From Pseudopyrenochaeta lycopersici (lineage: Eukaryota; Ascomycota; Dothideomycetes; Pleosporales; Pseudopyrenochaetaceae): DNA of 64,000 bases. The translations under genes and the position numbers were made by a program. Position 1 is the stretch's first letter. The number at the start of each line of letters is the position of its first letter. Shown here piece after piece: positions 1 to 9,937 of the stretch. The notes below the pieces were generated by a model. The model saw only the letters and a program-made list of their open reading frames with translations. It was not told the DNA's origin and made no database searches. The stretch lies in assembly GCA_003313425.1 (NCBI GenBank), contig NHZP01000099.1, forward strand, positions 16,985-80,984. Reading direction: 5' to 3'.

Positions 1-117
1 CGTCTCTACAGACACTACGGAAGAACTCCCTTCCTCTAACGCTTCTAAAAGAGATAAGAAGCTTATAGTAGCATTGGCTCCCGCCATAGCACTGCCCTGC
101 CCAGGCTGCGACCCCAT
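1..117 (-). CDS. Partial family protein, segment 0 (exon 1 only)
   Basis: The ATG at 117 opens 39 codons that run off the left edge of the window. The reading matches the first exon of the segment 16 gene (both contain ISFLSLLEALEEGS), but the two are not identical, so this is a further member of the paralogous family. The intron and second exon lie outside the window. A TATA box at about 183-190 fits this start. Confidence 0.6.
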   Translation of the reverse strand, partial: MGSQPGQGSAMAGANATISFLSLLEALEEGSSSVVSVET

Positions 118-182
118 CGCACTGTAGTAGAAAACAACTACATAATTGACAACACTCCGTGTGTTGGGAGGAAACCCCTTCT

Positions 183-503
183 CCTATATACATATCTGAC
201 TTGTGCACCGCCAAGAGCACCTAGTCCCTAGGGAGCGAGAAAACGCATACTCCCTGTGTCTACAGCCATAGACCAATTAGATCAAAGATCTTGTGAGGCA
301 CAGCAATCGTCAGATGACTCACGCTCCACGTGATGCCGTGCTTACTAGTGCTTATGCCTACACTCTAAAGAGTTTAACACTCCGTTGCGATCTCCAATCG
401 CAGGCAAAGCTTACAGGTAAAGTGTCGAGGGTCTCCAGCGCAAGGCTGGTGACCACTTGACAACTTTCTAGTGAAAGGAATCATATATAGCACTCGAAAG
501 TTG
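183..503 (-). promoter_or_regulatory. Control region and origin hairpin, segments 0/1
   Basis: TATA at about 183-190, CTAGTCCCTAG block at 221-231, CCAAT-type block near 270, hairpin AAACTCT/AGAGTTT, second hairpin CCAGC/GCTGG. Origin hairpin 461-503 has a shortened right arm. Predicted nick 478/479 on the minus strand. Confidence 0.75.
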
Positions 504-603
504 TCGGAGAGGCCTGTGCGCACAATCTGCGCCACAGCAACCCATGTCTGCGCTCTCTCGAGCCACACCCCCAGGTGACTCAGCCTGTCTTCCAGCCACA
601 ACA

Positions 604-622
604 AAATTGGACTTAGCCAATT
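604..622 (-). terminator. Terminator-like hairpin with T run, 3' of each gene
   Basis: An AAATTGG-ACTTAG-CCAATTT type hairpin followed on the plus strand by a T run stands 100-150 bases right of almost every nick, in the 3' region of each gene. Other examples are at about 2175-2193, 3730-3748 and 17920-17938. Variants keep pairing (AAATGG/CCATTT, AATTG/CAATT). Its role is unknown; a 3'-end signal for the minus-strand transcript or a replication signal are both possible. Confidence 0.45.
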
Positions 623-913
623 TTTATTTTTTTTTTGGAGAGATGGTGTTCCATCCTGAGGGCTCCCACCCTTACTGACCGAGCTCCGCACCACGATTTC
701 TTCGTTCTTTTTTTTTTTGGCTTCTGTACAGAACCTACATATCTTAGTTAGTCTAGCTTATACTATGTAGGGTACGTATTTAAGTACATTTGTCTTTGGG
801 AATGCGTGCCTCCTACGTTATAACTCACCCGATCTAGGCTACCGCTCTATCCATATACTAATGCCGTTCCATAAGGTAAACAGGCTACCTCCTCTCTTAA
901 CGATACACCCGCT

Positions 914-1691
914 CTACGAACAACTCAGCCAGTCTGCGTCCTGCGGTTTTCGTATTCCAATAGCGTCGCTGAGTCCAGTAAACCAATCTCCCTCTCCAAA
1001 CGGCCATACACCGTAAAATCGATCTAGTCGATGAAATCGTGGCGGGGAATCGTCTACCGATACACAAGGCTTACACATCTTATCCTGTGTGCACCCACAG
1101 TCCACGCTGGTGCTGTACCACCCATTATCCAACAGGTGCAGCACTTCGTCAACAACAAAAGCATCCACTAACTGGCCTTCCGGCGTTGTGATAAGAGGTA
1201 GAATGCGCCGTATAAGCACATCAAGGGCCTCTACTGAGAGCTCCGCAAATACAACTAGACTCCGCACTGCCCCATACCTGAGGATGTCCACCTTAAGGAC
1301 CAGGAGCGACTGCCGGGTCCCACCCTCTGCAATAAACTGCTCATACTCATCTAGACACGTCCTGTGCTGTTCCTCTACACACTGCCAATGAGGCTGCCCG
1401 CTCTCCTTGGTTACCCACCAGGAACACCTTCCCGACGCATTCATGCTGAGCGTAAGAGACACACCGCGTTCCACTAAACCTGTTACTCCGTGAGTTGGCC
1501 TGACCAACTTCTCCCGTGTTTAGAAGACAAAGACACTGACTGTGCACGTGATCCCTCACCAGCTGCTGTTCCATGGGTGTCCCTACGGACAATGCGGAAG
1601 AACTTCCTTCCTGCAACCCATCTATAAGAGATGGGGACAAACTCATGCTAGAGGCAGCCGCCTGTCTATCGTCCATAGTACACGACTCCAT
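914..1691 (-). CDS. WW-KESG family protein, segment 1
   Basis: Two exons, 1541-1691 and 914-1479, are separated by a 61-base intron (GTCAGT donor, CTCAC branch-like site, ACAG acceptor, phase 1). The spliced product is 238 aa. The start at 1691 was chosen because it is the first in-frame ATG downstream of the TATA box at about 1766; a longer reading begins before the TATA box. Exon 1 ends in the family block VRDHVH. Exon 2 has WWVTKESG, the cysteine cluster CGCTQDKMCKPC and the C-terminal WFTGLSDA block. I do not recognise the family. The cysteine cluster could bind zinc (inference). No signal peptide or membrane segment is visible. Confidence 0.75.
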
Positions 1692-1765
1692 CGGAAAGCA
1701 AAACAAGGAAAAAGTTTCCTTAAGGAATGTAGAACCACTCCATGCCAACAGATCCTCTGTTGTAA

Positions 1766-2107
1766 TTATATAGATATCTACCATGGTCTCCGCCAAGGAA
1801 TACTAGTCCCTAGTGGGCGAAGAAACGCACACTCCCTATGTCTACATTCATAGACCAATCAGACAACTGATTGAAAAAAAAAGTGGGCAAGCAGCGATCC
1901 GATGATCAGCACGCGCCCGTGCTCTGCTATGCTTAGTAAGTGCATTGCCTCTAAACTAATTCTAGTTTAACCCTTCGGTACTCGTTCCACTCGTTGGCAA
2001 AGCTTACATGTAAAGTGACAAGGGTAAGGAGCGCAAGGCTCCTGACCACTTGACAACTTTCTAGTGAAAGGAATCATATATAGGCGGTTCGCCACACTAG
2101 AAAGTTG
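1766..2107 (-). promoter_or_regulatory. Control region and origin hairpin, segments 1/2
   Basis: TATA near 1766, CTAGTCCCTAG near 1804, CCAATCAG near 1855. Second hairpin stem GGAGC/GCTCC. Origin hairpin 2054-2107 with full 13-base arms; nick 2071/2072. Confidence 0.75.
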
Positions 2108-2369
2108 AGTCGGGGTCTGTGCGCACGATCTGCGCCACAGCCAACGTGACTCTGCATGGCCTCCAGCCACTGTGAAATTGGACTTAGCCAATTTTTTTGA
2201 AGGTTCGATGTTCCATTAACCACCCTACGCTAATGTCAGCCTTCGCTTCCCAGAATATTGCACAGTACTATGCCGTACCACAGCCATGCATACCTTAACA
2301 ACAGAATTCTACTACCGCACGTACTAATGCTACAAATCAACCATTCTTCCATGGTCTATCCAACAAAAC

Positions 2370-3265
2370 TCAATCATTCCTAAATATAGTCATCCATAGT
2401 AACTCATCTACAGAACAATTACTAAGTGCACCGTCAATAGACAAAGTAGACGATAACGCAATATGCGGACATGTGAGCCAGTCAAGCGCCAACGGTTGTA
2501 CAATTCCAACCGCATCACTGTACCCAGGAAACCAGCCGTCTGGACCACATGGGAATGGCCCACTGAACATGTCCCATCTCGTGAAACGTTGCCGATTAAA
2601 ACGCAACGACAAACAGGACAGACAATGCTCTCGCAATGTGCACCCGCACCCCACGCTACTGGAAAATCCGCCTACGTCTAGCAAACCAAACAGCGTATCC
2701 ACGTCCTCCGCCTGCACAAGATCCCTATCACGTGTATACACACAAGGCAGCACGCTTTTGATGAATACATCAAATGTATCGGAACAGAGCTTCGCGAACA
2801 CAACCATGCTCCGCACTTGATTGTATTCTCCTACAACATCTGCTCTCCAGACAAGAAATGCAGTCAGGGCATTGTCGGCAGACGCACAATTTCCAAAATA
2901 GCACCCACACACATTGGGCGCAGAACACTGGCGAGGAGCCTGCCCGCTCTCCCGAGTGAGCCATACGTCTAAGGCGCCATCCGGCTTTAGATGAAACGTA
3001 AAAGAGATGCCTTGCTCCACCAACTCTGCTACTCCGTTAGTTGGGGGACCTCCGCCCAACTACTAAAACATCTACAAAAAGAGAACATACTGTCTATGTG
3101 CGCCCGCACACAATGTAAGCTAGATGCACTCGCTGCAATAGCTTCCCCTCGAATTCCTTCTACAAGGCAGTCGATCCCCGACAAAACACGCTCCAGCTGT
3201 ACGCTAGAAACACTTCCATCATGCTCCGTAGAGATGTGCACTCTGGGTGACGACGCCATCGTCAT
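2370..3265 (-). CDS. WW-KESG family protein, segment 2
   Basis: Exons 3091-3265 and 2370-3028 flank a 62-base intron with an ideal fungal layout: GTATGT donor, CTAAC branch site, GTAG acceptor, phase 1. The product is 277 aa. The first ATG in frame after the TATA box (about 3319) is at 3265, with a second ATG two codons later; a short out-of-frame ATG lies upstream at about 3297. Here the usual WW is replaced by VWLTRESG. CGCTLREHCLSC and WFPGYSDAVG are present. The stop is followed by only about 300 bases to the next nick. An identical copy is segment 4. Function unknown. Confidence 0.75.
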
Positions 3266-3318
3266 TTGGAGTAAACCAAAAACATCACTTCCATGGGCGG
3301 GGGAGGCCCTCCCCTGCT

Positions 3319-3663
3319 TATATACCGTGATATCCACGCTGTCTTCGCCAAGAGTTACTAGTCCCTAGTTAGCAGAGGGCTGCCCATTCCATGTTGTCTA
3401 CATTCATAGACCAATCAGACAACTGATTGAAAAAAAAAGTGGGCAAGCAGCGATCCGATGATCAGCACGCGCCCGTGCTCTGCTATGCTTAGTAAGTGCA
3501 TTGCCTCTAGTCTTATTCAAGACTAACACTTCGTTGTTCCCTCCAGTCACAGGCTCTGCTTACAGGTAAAGTGTCCAGGGTAGGCAGCGCGAGGCTGCCG
3601 ACCACTTGACAACTTTCTAGTGAAAGGAATCATATATAGGCAGAACGCCACACTAGAAAGTTG
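3319..3663 (-). promoter_or_regulatory. Control region and origin hairpin, segments 2/3
   Basis: TATA near 3319. Second hairpin stem GGCAGC/GCTGCC with loop GCGAG. Origin hairpin 3610-3663; nick 3627/3628. Confidence 0.75.
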
Positions 3664-3780
3664 AGGATGGGCCCGTGCCCTCTTCGCGCCACACCTCCAT
3701 GTGACCCAACATGGCCTCCAGCCACACGGAAATTGGACTTAGCCAAATTTTTTTGATCTTCGCTATTCCATCCTAGAGCC

Positions 3781-3975
3781 TCACTCCCTGGCCATTTTAA
3801 AAAATTCTGCGCATTCTAAGACTGCATCCCTACAACTACCGTAAGCAAAATGTCTAAAGAGTAGGACATTACCAATACTTCCTGTGTGCAAACCTTTGAA
3901 CAGGTAAAATAATAAACCCATTACTACCAATAACTTGGTTACAAGCATATACCACCGTACAAATAAGCGTCCCAT
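3781..3975 (-). CDS. Possible small membrane protein, segment 3
   Basis: A 64-codon reading starts at an ATG at 3975, downstream of the main segment 3 gene. It holds one strongly hydrophobic stretch (LLVVMGLLFYLF) that could cross a membrane. No other segment has an ORF here, and no promoter of its own is visible, so it may be chance or a 3' exon of the larger gene. Low confidence. Confidence 0.25.
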   Translation of the reverse strand: MGRLFVRWYMLVTKLLVVMGLLFYLFKGLHTGSIGNVLLFRHFAYGSCRDAVLECAEFFKMARE

Positions 3976-4086
3976 ACAACTAACTTTAAACACAACCCAT
4001 GTAAAAACTTATCCCATTGCATTATGGAACATACTCCTACATAATAGCCAAATATGTATCTAACCTACAAGGATGGACGTAAGGGC

Positions 4087-4743
4087 CTACAACTTAACGC
4101 TCGACGCAGAACTCGACGACGCGGCAGACCCTGCATACACAGCACCTAGTGATGCTCGAGTATAAAGAAACACGGAAGCGCATTCGCGAAACATACCCAC
4201 AGTACAAACAAACCACCGCGTACCCGGTTTAGAGACTAAAGGACAAGCAGATACATTGACATACCGCTTCTCTTCTAGAGTAATAGGGACCGTCCGTCCG
4301 ACAGAAGACGATGATACTGGCGCGACCAAAAGGCTACTTTCCGAGATATCCGCCCTGGTGAATGGCCTGACAAAATCCATCTGTTCCTTATCCAAGTCAC
4401 CGAAAAGGACATTGCATGTATCGACCTCTCCCGTGACAACTCGCTCTGCAAGGGCAGCGTCCGCGGCAAACGCAATCACATGCACCATACCTGCCGCCAG
4501 GTGAGCATCCGACGCTCCGCTTACAGCCACATACATGTCCGTAACTAGCAGAAGTTTATCAACATCAGAAGGGATACCGCGAGCGGGAGTAAACTCCGTC
4601 ACAATCATCCCAGTCGACACCTCCGGTAGCTCCCCAATCCGCCATGTCTTCTCAGAAAACCCACGAGACAGTTCCACCACGTGACCACGCAACCGAGCCG
4701 TTGCTAGTAAAGGACCCAACTCCGCCGGGGTAGGGCACTCCAT
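4087..4743 (-). CDS. Orphan protein, segment 3
   Basis: An uninterrupted 218-aa reading starts at the ATG at 4743 (MECPTPAELG). The frame is open further upstream only through a GTG, so the ATG is preferred. The TATA box lies at about 4904, and a short out-of-frame ATG reading precedes the start. The protein is unlike the WW-KESG family: no WW, no KESG and no cysteine cluster. It has an alanine-rich middle (HLAAGMVHVIAFAADAALAE) and a serine-rich tail. The flanking control regions are of the common type, so it is a regular genome segment. I do not recognise it. Confidence 0.6.
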   Translation of the reverse strand: MECPTPAELGPLLATARLRGHVVELSRGFSEKTWRIGELPEVSTGMIVTEFTPARGIPSDVDKLLLVTDMYVAVSGASDAHLAAGMVHVIAFAADAALAERVVTGEVDTCNVLFGDLDKEQMDFVRPFTRADISESSLLVAPVSSSSVGRTVPITLEEKRYVNVSACPLVSKPGTRWFVCTVGMFRECASVFLYTRASLGAVYAGSAASSSSASSVKL

Positions 4744-4903
4744 AGTAGTTTCCCAAAGAAACAAAAGACAATTGTTATGAACACGCAACAATAGTATACA
4801 CACCGCGCCACTCCGTGAGCATAAAAAAGAATAATGTTCAGTCCCTACGAACACAAACTACTTGGCATAACCCATCTCCATGGACGGGGAGAGGGCTCCC
4901 CTC

Positions 4904-5245
4904 TTATATGTTGATGTCCATGCTGCCTTTGCCAAGAGACACTAATCCCTAGAAGGCAGGGGCTGCCCATTCCATGTTGTCTATGTCCATAGCCCAATCA
5001 GAATTTTATTCTGAAAAAGAGTGGGCAACCTGAGGTCATCTGACCCGCGACGTCCGTGCTTCGCGTTGCTTACAGGGGGCAATGGCCCTAAACCCCAGGT
5101 GGTTTAACGCTTCGCTGTTCCCTCCAGTCACGGCCAAAGCCTACAATGTAAAGTGGCAAGGGTAACCAGCGCAAGGCTGGTGACCACTTGACAACTTTCT
5201 AGTGAAAGGAATCATATATAGGCGGTTCGCCACACTAGAAAGTTG
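4904..5245 (-). promoter_or_regulatory. Control region and origin hairpin, segments 3/4
   Basis: TATA near 4904. The CTAGTCCCTAG block reads CTAATCCCTAG here. Second hairpin CCAGC/GCTGG. Origin hairpin 5192-5245; nick 5209/5210. Confidence 0.75.
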
Positions 5246-5507
5246 AGTCGGGGTCTGTGCGCACGATCTGCGCCACAGCCAACGTGACTCTGCATGGCCT
5301 CCAGCCACTGTGAAATTGGACTTAGCCAATTTTTTTGAAGGTTCGATGTTCCATTAACCACCCTACGCTAATGTCAGCCTTCGCTTCCCAGAATATTGCA
5401 CAGTACTATGCCGTACCACAGCCATGCATACCTTAACAACAGAATTCTACTACCGCACGTACTAATGCTACAAATCAACCATTCTTCCATGGTCTATCCA
5501 ACAAAAC

Positions 5508-6403
5508 TCAATCATTCCTAAATATAGTCATCCATAGTAACTCATCTACAGAACAATTACTAAGTGCACCGTCAATAGACAAAGTAGACGATAACGCAAT
5601 ATGCGGACATGTGAGCCAGTCAAGCGCCAACGGTTGTACAATTCCAACCGCATCACTGTACCCAGGAAACCAGCCGTCTGGACCACATGGGAATGGCCCA
5701 CTGAACATGTCCCATCTCGTGAAACGTTGCCGATTAAAACGCAACGACAAACAGGACAGACAATGCTCTCGCAATGTGCACCCGCACCCCACGCTACTGG
5801 AAAATCCGCCTACGTCTAGCAAACCAAACAGCGTATCCACGTCCTCCGCCTGCACAAGATCCCTATCACGTGTATACACACAAGGCAGCACGCTTTTGAT
5901 GAATACATCAAATGTATCGGAACAGAGCTTCGCGAACACAACCATGCTCCGCACTTGATTGTATTCTCCTACAACATCTGCTCTCCAGACAAGAAATGCA
6001 GTCAGGGCATTGTCGGCAGACGCACAATTTCCAAAATAGCACCCACACACATTGGGCGCAGAACACTGGCGAGGAGCCTGCCCGCTCTCCCGAGTGAGCC
6101 ATACGTCTAAGGCGCCATCCGGCTTTAGATGAAACGTAAAAGAGATGCCTTGCTCCACCAACTCTGCTACTCCGTTAGTTGGGGGACCTCCGCCCAACTA
6201 CTAAAACATCTACAAAAAGAGAACATACTGTCTATGTGCGCCCGCACACAATGTAAGCTAGATGCACTCGCTGCAATAGCTTCCCCTCGAATTCCTTCTA
6301 CAAGGCAGTCGATCCCCGACAAAACACGCTCCAGCTGTACGCTAGAAACACTTCCATCATGCTCCGTAGAGATGTGCACTCTGGGTGACGACGCCATCGT
6401 CAT
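5508..6403 (-). CDS. WW-KESG family protein, segment 4 (copy of segment 2)
   Basis: This is an exact repeat, shifted by 3138 bases, of the segment 2 gene (277 aa). The intron is 6167-6228. Identity starts at the left hairpin and ends inside the right hairpin loop; beyond it the neighbours differ. The copy is therefore one unit-length monomer placed in a new context. Confidence 0.75.
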
Positions 6404-6456
6404 TTGGAGTAAACCAAAAACATCACTTCCATGGGCGGGGGAGGCCCTCCCCTGCT

Positions 6457-6801
6457 TATATACCGTGATATCCACGCTGTCTTCGCCAAGAGTTACTAGT
6501 CCCTAGTTAGCAGAGGGCTGCCCATTCCATGTTGTCTACATTCATAGACCAATCAGACAACTGATTGAAAAAAAAAGTGGGCAAGCAGCGATCCGATGAT
6601 CAGCACGCGCCCGTGCTCTGCTATGCTTAGTAAGTGCATTGCCTCTAGTCTTATTCAAGACTAACACTTCGTTGTTCCCTCCAGTCACAGGCTCTGCTTA
6701 CAGGTAAAGTGTCCAGGGTAGGCAGCGCGAGGCTGCCGACCACTTGACAACTTTCTAGTGAAAGGAATCATATATAGGCGGAACGCCACACTAGAAAGTT
6801 G
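6457..6801 (-). promoter_or_regulatory. Control region and origin hairpin, segments 4/5
   Basis: Same control region as segments 2/3, up to the hairpin loop. Origin hairpin 6748-6801; the loop changes by one base (CAGAAC to CGGAAC), where segment 5 begins. Nick 6765/6766. Confidence 0.75.
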
Positions 6802-6888
6802 ACGTGGCTGGAGAGTGACCTCCCGCCCACCCACTACTGGGTGAGGACCATGTACCTCCAGAACCGCGCTAAATCGCGCACAGGGCAA

Positions 6889-6915
6889 TTGACAACTTTT
6901 TTTTTGCGCCACACT
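6889..6915. repeat. Vestigial origin-like copy, segment 5 (also 9, 25, 27, 29)
   Basis: The sequence TTGACAACTTT, a T run, then GCGCCACACT mirrors the start and end of the origin hairpin with its centre missing. It sits in a shared block of about 110 bases right of the true hairpin. Matching copies are at about 13203-13229, 38472-38498, 41635-41660 and 44800-44825. Confidence 0.55.
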
Positions 6916-7147
6916 GTGTCGTACTTAGCCAATTTTTTTTTTGAAAAAATACTCTCTGCAGATACTTACAAGTAAATCCTGCAAACAATGAACAAGCAGC
7001 CACCACTGCACAAAAAACCAAAGGCTGCTAAGGTAAAAACGGTCCCCCACACATATTCCATCGTAAATAGAACCATCTACCAATAATACTCACAAATATA
7101 TATGAGACAACACATATACTGTGCCATACAAGATCTTTGCCTCCGCA

Positions 7148-7943
7148 TCAACAATGCGTACACAACCCTAAGGGCGACGCCCAAACATCTAAACAGGTTA
7201 ACCAGTCAAGCCTCGACGGATGCACCATACCGACAGCATCACTGCACCCAGAAAACCATCCATGGGGCCCATCAGGACACACTCCGCTAAACTTGTCCCA
7301 ACGTGTAAACCGCTGATGCGTAATGGGCAAGCTGCAACAGGGCTGACAAGACGCCTGCAAAGTGCACCCACACGAAAATGATCCAGAAAAGCCTCCGCAA
7401 TCCAACACGGAGAATAATCCATCAATAGTAAAGGCATCCGCCAAGGCCCCTTCCGATACCCAAACACTGGGCAATACGCGATGCCAAAACATCCGCAAGG
7501 TGATCAAGGAGAGTTGCGCAAACGCGACAACGCTCCGCATCTGCATAGCGCTAACAGCAATATCGACCTTCCAGACGAGTAGCGCTTTAGGGGAAACACA
7601 ACCAAAACATGAGGTAGAGAAGGTAGCCGAGCATCCGCACACTACCTTCGAACCACACGTTGGGGGGAGCTGCCCACTCTCCTTGGTGAGCCACCAACAG
7701 TACTCGCCCTGCGACTTGACATGACACGTCACCGACACTTGCTGTTCCACAAGGTATACAACCATGTTAGTTGTTCCCCCAACCAACCCAATGGACACGT
7801 GACTTACAGCAAACGTTACACATTAGCCACTCAATGGCTGCAGCGTCCCCTACAAAGGGAGGGCCATACATGCCCTTACTAAGCCTATCAGCCGTCAAGA
7901 GGAGCGCGTTCTCTGTGCGCTCTGCTACGCGTGGCAACTCCAT
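7148..7943 (-). CDS. WW-KESG family protein, segment 5
   Basis: Exon 1 (7808-7943) begins at the first ATG after the TATA box and ends at a GTAAGT donor. The family's usual acceptor is lost: the AG before the LVEQ block reads AC here. The next AG that keeps the frame is at 7738-7739, giving exon 2 as 7148-7737, a 70-base intron and a 241-aa product lacking LVEQ. Exon 2 has WWLTKESG, CGCTLQASCQPC and WFSGCSDAVG, plus an extra CGCSATFSTSC stretch. An identical copy is segment 25. The splice assignment is inference; the exons are clear. Confidence 0.65.
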
Positions 7944-8038
7944 AGCCTACACAAAACCATGCGGGTCAGAAAACTACCCGATCTGACTGTCCGTTGAGGG
8001 AGTGCACCACCTCCGTGACAACAGAGGAACTGTTGTGG

Positions 8039-8378
8039 TTATATACGTCCCTTCCTTGTGCGCCGCCAAGAGCACCTAGTCCCTAAGAGGCAGAACCATG
8101 CCAATTCCATGCGTCCATATTCATAGACCAATCAGACTAAAGCTCTGAAGTAGAGTGGGCAACCCATGGTCAGATGACCCGCACTGTCCGTGCTTCGTGT
8201 TGCTTACTAAGTGCATGGCCCCTAAACTACTCGTAGTTTAACGCTCCGCTGCCTAGTCCCTAGGCGTGCCCTGCTTAATTGTAAAGTGGCAAGGGTAACC
8301 AGCGCAAGGCTGGTGACCACTTGACAACTTTCTAGTGAAAGGAATCATATATAGGCGGTTCGCCACACTAGAAAGTTG
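8039..8378 (-). promoter_or_regulatory. Control region and origin hairpin, segments 5/6
   Basis: TATA near 8039. Second hairpin CCAGC/GCTGG. A second CTAGTCCCTAG copy lies close to the hairpin at about 8255. Origin hairpin 8325-8378; nick 8342/8343. Confidence 0.75.
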
Positions 8379-8668
8379 AGGATGGGCCCGTGCCCTCCCC
8401 GCACCGCCACGCGAAATTGGACATAGCCAATTTTTGAGAGATGGTGTTCCATCCTGAGGGCTCCCACCCTTACTGACTGACCTCCGCCATACAAATTCTT
8501 CGTTGTTTTTTTTTGGGATTCTATACCAAACCTATACAATGTAATTAGTATAACAATTTGTACTTAAACAATAAACTGTATAAACCAAAATCCTTACTTA
8601 CTGTAATCAAACATACTACATACTGGGACGCCGTCAATGTACTAAGCACATATAACTACCTAGACAAC

Positions 8669-9511
8669 CTAGGTACACATGCAGCGACAAGGCCAGGGAG
8701 ACAGCGTACAACACGCGACATTCGCAGCCTCCGTTACGCCAGTCCACCAGTGCTCTTGGCCGAGAGGAAAAACACCCTCAAAACAATCTTGCCACACGAA
8801 GCGTCGCTCTCCCATACAACGCCCTTCGCACCGCTTACAGGCTCCACCGTAAAAACTGCAACTGCAGCCATCACTACGTGAGAACAGTCCCTGTCCTAGA
8901 GCAGAGAAGAGTTGAACACACTCAGCCGCCAACTCATCCCTTGCGCCACTACACAGCCGTTGTAGATGTTCAAGCACCCGCTCCTCGACAACCACGAACG
9001 CATCCCGCGATAATAAAGCAAATGCAACTGCGCAATACGCACCAGTTACACACATCCTAAGTACAATATAGGCCTGTGGAAATACTCGCGCAAACTCCGT
9101 AGGCAAACAAACAGTACACTGTCCGTCTATTCCAGACGAAGACCTACGTCCACTCTCTCGTACAAGAGACCACTTCACCGTACCATCACCATGAACGGAA
9201 CACGTGACAGACACATCGCACCGTGCGAAAACTGTGACCTATTAGCGACGCTTGTTTAACAACAACGCCTGTGTCTACGCCATGCACTTACCAGCGCAAT
9301 TCTGTCGCACAAAAGAGACCTCCGCGGCCTTCTCAGGCCAATCGTTAACAAACTCACCAGGCAGTAGCATGGAGAGTTTACTACGAAGAAGCCATTGCAC
9401 CCACTCCGCATCATGTTCCACACAGACAGTCCAAAGCTCCGCAAGACCCTGGAGAACAGGGCGCATACGCCGGATACTGCGACGTCCGCCCGGCAAGGAC
9501 TCAATATCCAT
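8669..9511 (-). CDS. Divergent WW-KESG family protein, segment 6
   Basis: Exons 9292-9511 and 8669-9231 flank a 60-base intron (GTAAGT donor, CTAAT branch-like site, CACAG acceptor, phase 1). The product is 260 aa, with the start at 9511 (MDIESLPGG). It belongs to a diverged branch shared with segments 19 and 28: exon 2 opens with a VSVTC block, and KESG has become RESG (WSLVRESG). The cysteine cluster (CSCSFYGGACKRC) and WWTGVTEA are retained. The promoter has a weak TATA (ATAAAG, about 9603-9612). Confidence 0.65.
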
Positions 9512-9602
9512 AGGAACAGCAGCCGCTGCCTCTTGAAACTGTGCGAAGATGAGTTGATTCTCCAAAAAACAACTCCTATCTACATGAGCGGCATCCGCCC
9601 TC

Positions 9603-9937
9603 CTCTCTTTATCCATCCAGGTCATGGCACCGCCAAGAGAAACTACTACATAGTAGGCAGAGGCGTGCCCATTCCATGACTCTATGTTCATAGACCAATC
9701 AAATCACAGATTTAACAGGTGTGGCAACCCAGAGACCAGATGATCTCGCGCTACGTCCGTGCTTCGGCTTGCTTACTAAGTGCAGAGGCCCTAAACTAAT
9801 TCTAGTTTAACACTCCGTTGTTCCCTCCACTCACAGGCTCTGCTTACAGGTAAAGTTGCAAGGGCTGGCAGCGCAAGGCTGCCGACCACTTGCTCAACTT
9901 TCTAGTGAAAGGAATCATATATAGCACTCGAAAGTTG
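9603..9937 (-). promoter_or_regulatory. Control region and origin hairpin, segments 6/7
   Basis: Weak ATAAAG promoter element; the CTAGTCCCTAG block is replaced by CTACTACATAGTAGGC. Second hairpin GGCAGC/GCTGCC. Origin hairpin 9895-9937 with short right arm and CTCAAC instead of GACAAC at its start; nick 9912/9913. Confidence 0.7.

Noticed and set aside
374..694. ORFs on the minus strand running across each origin hairpin, with the recurring phrase [12 protein letters not shown]
   Set aside because: The conserved phrase is simply the translated hairpin and second stem. Frames differ in length from unit to unit, starts are often TTG or GTG, and the sequence conservation is at DNA level with compensatory stem changes.
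1347..1796. Upstream-extended starts that cover the TATA box (also in segments 2, 8 and 16)
   Set aside because: The extra residues translate promoter DNA. The first ATG downstream of TATA aligns with other members.
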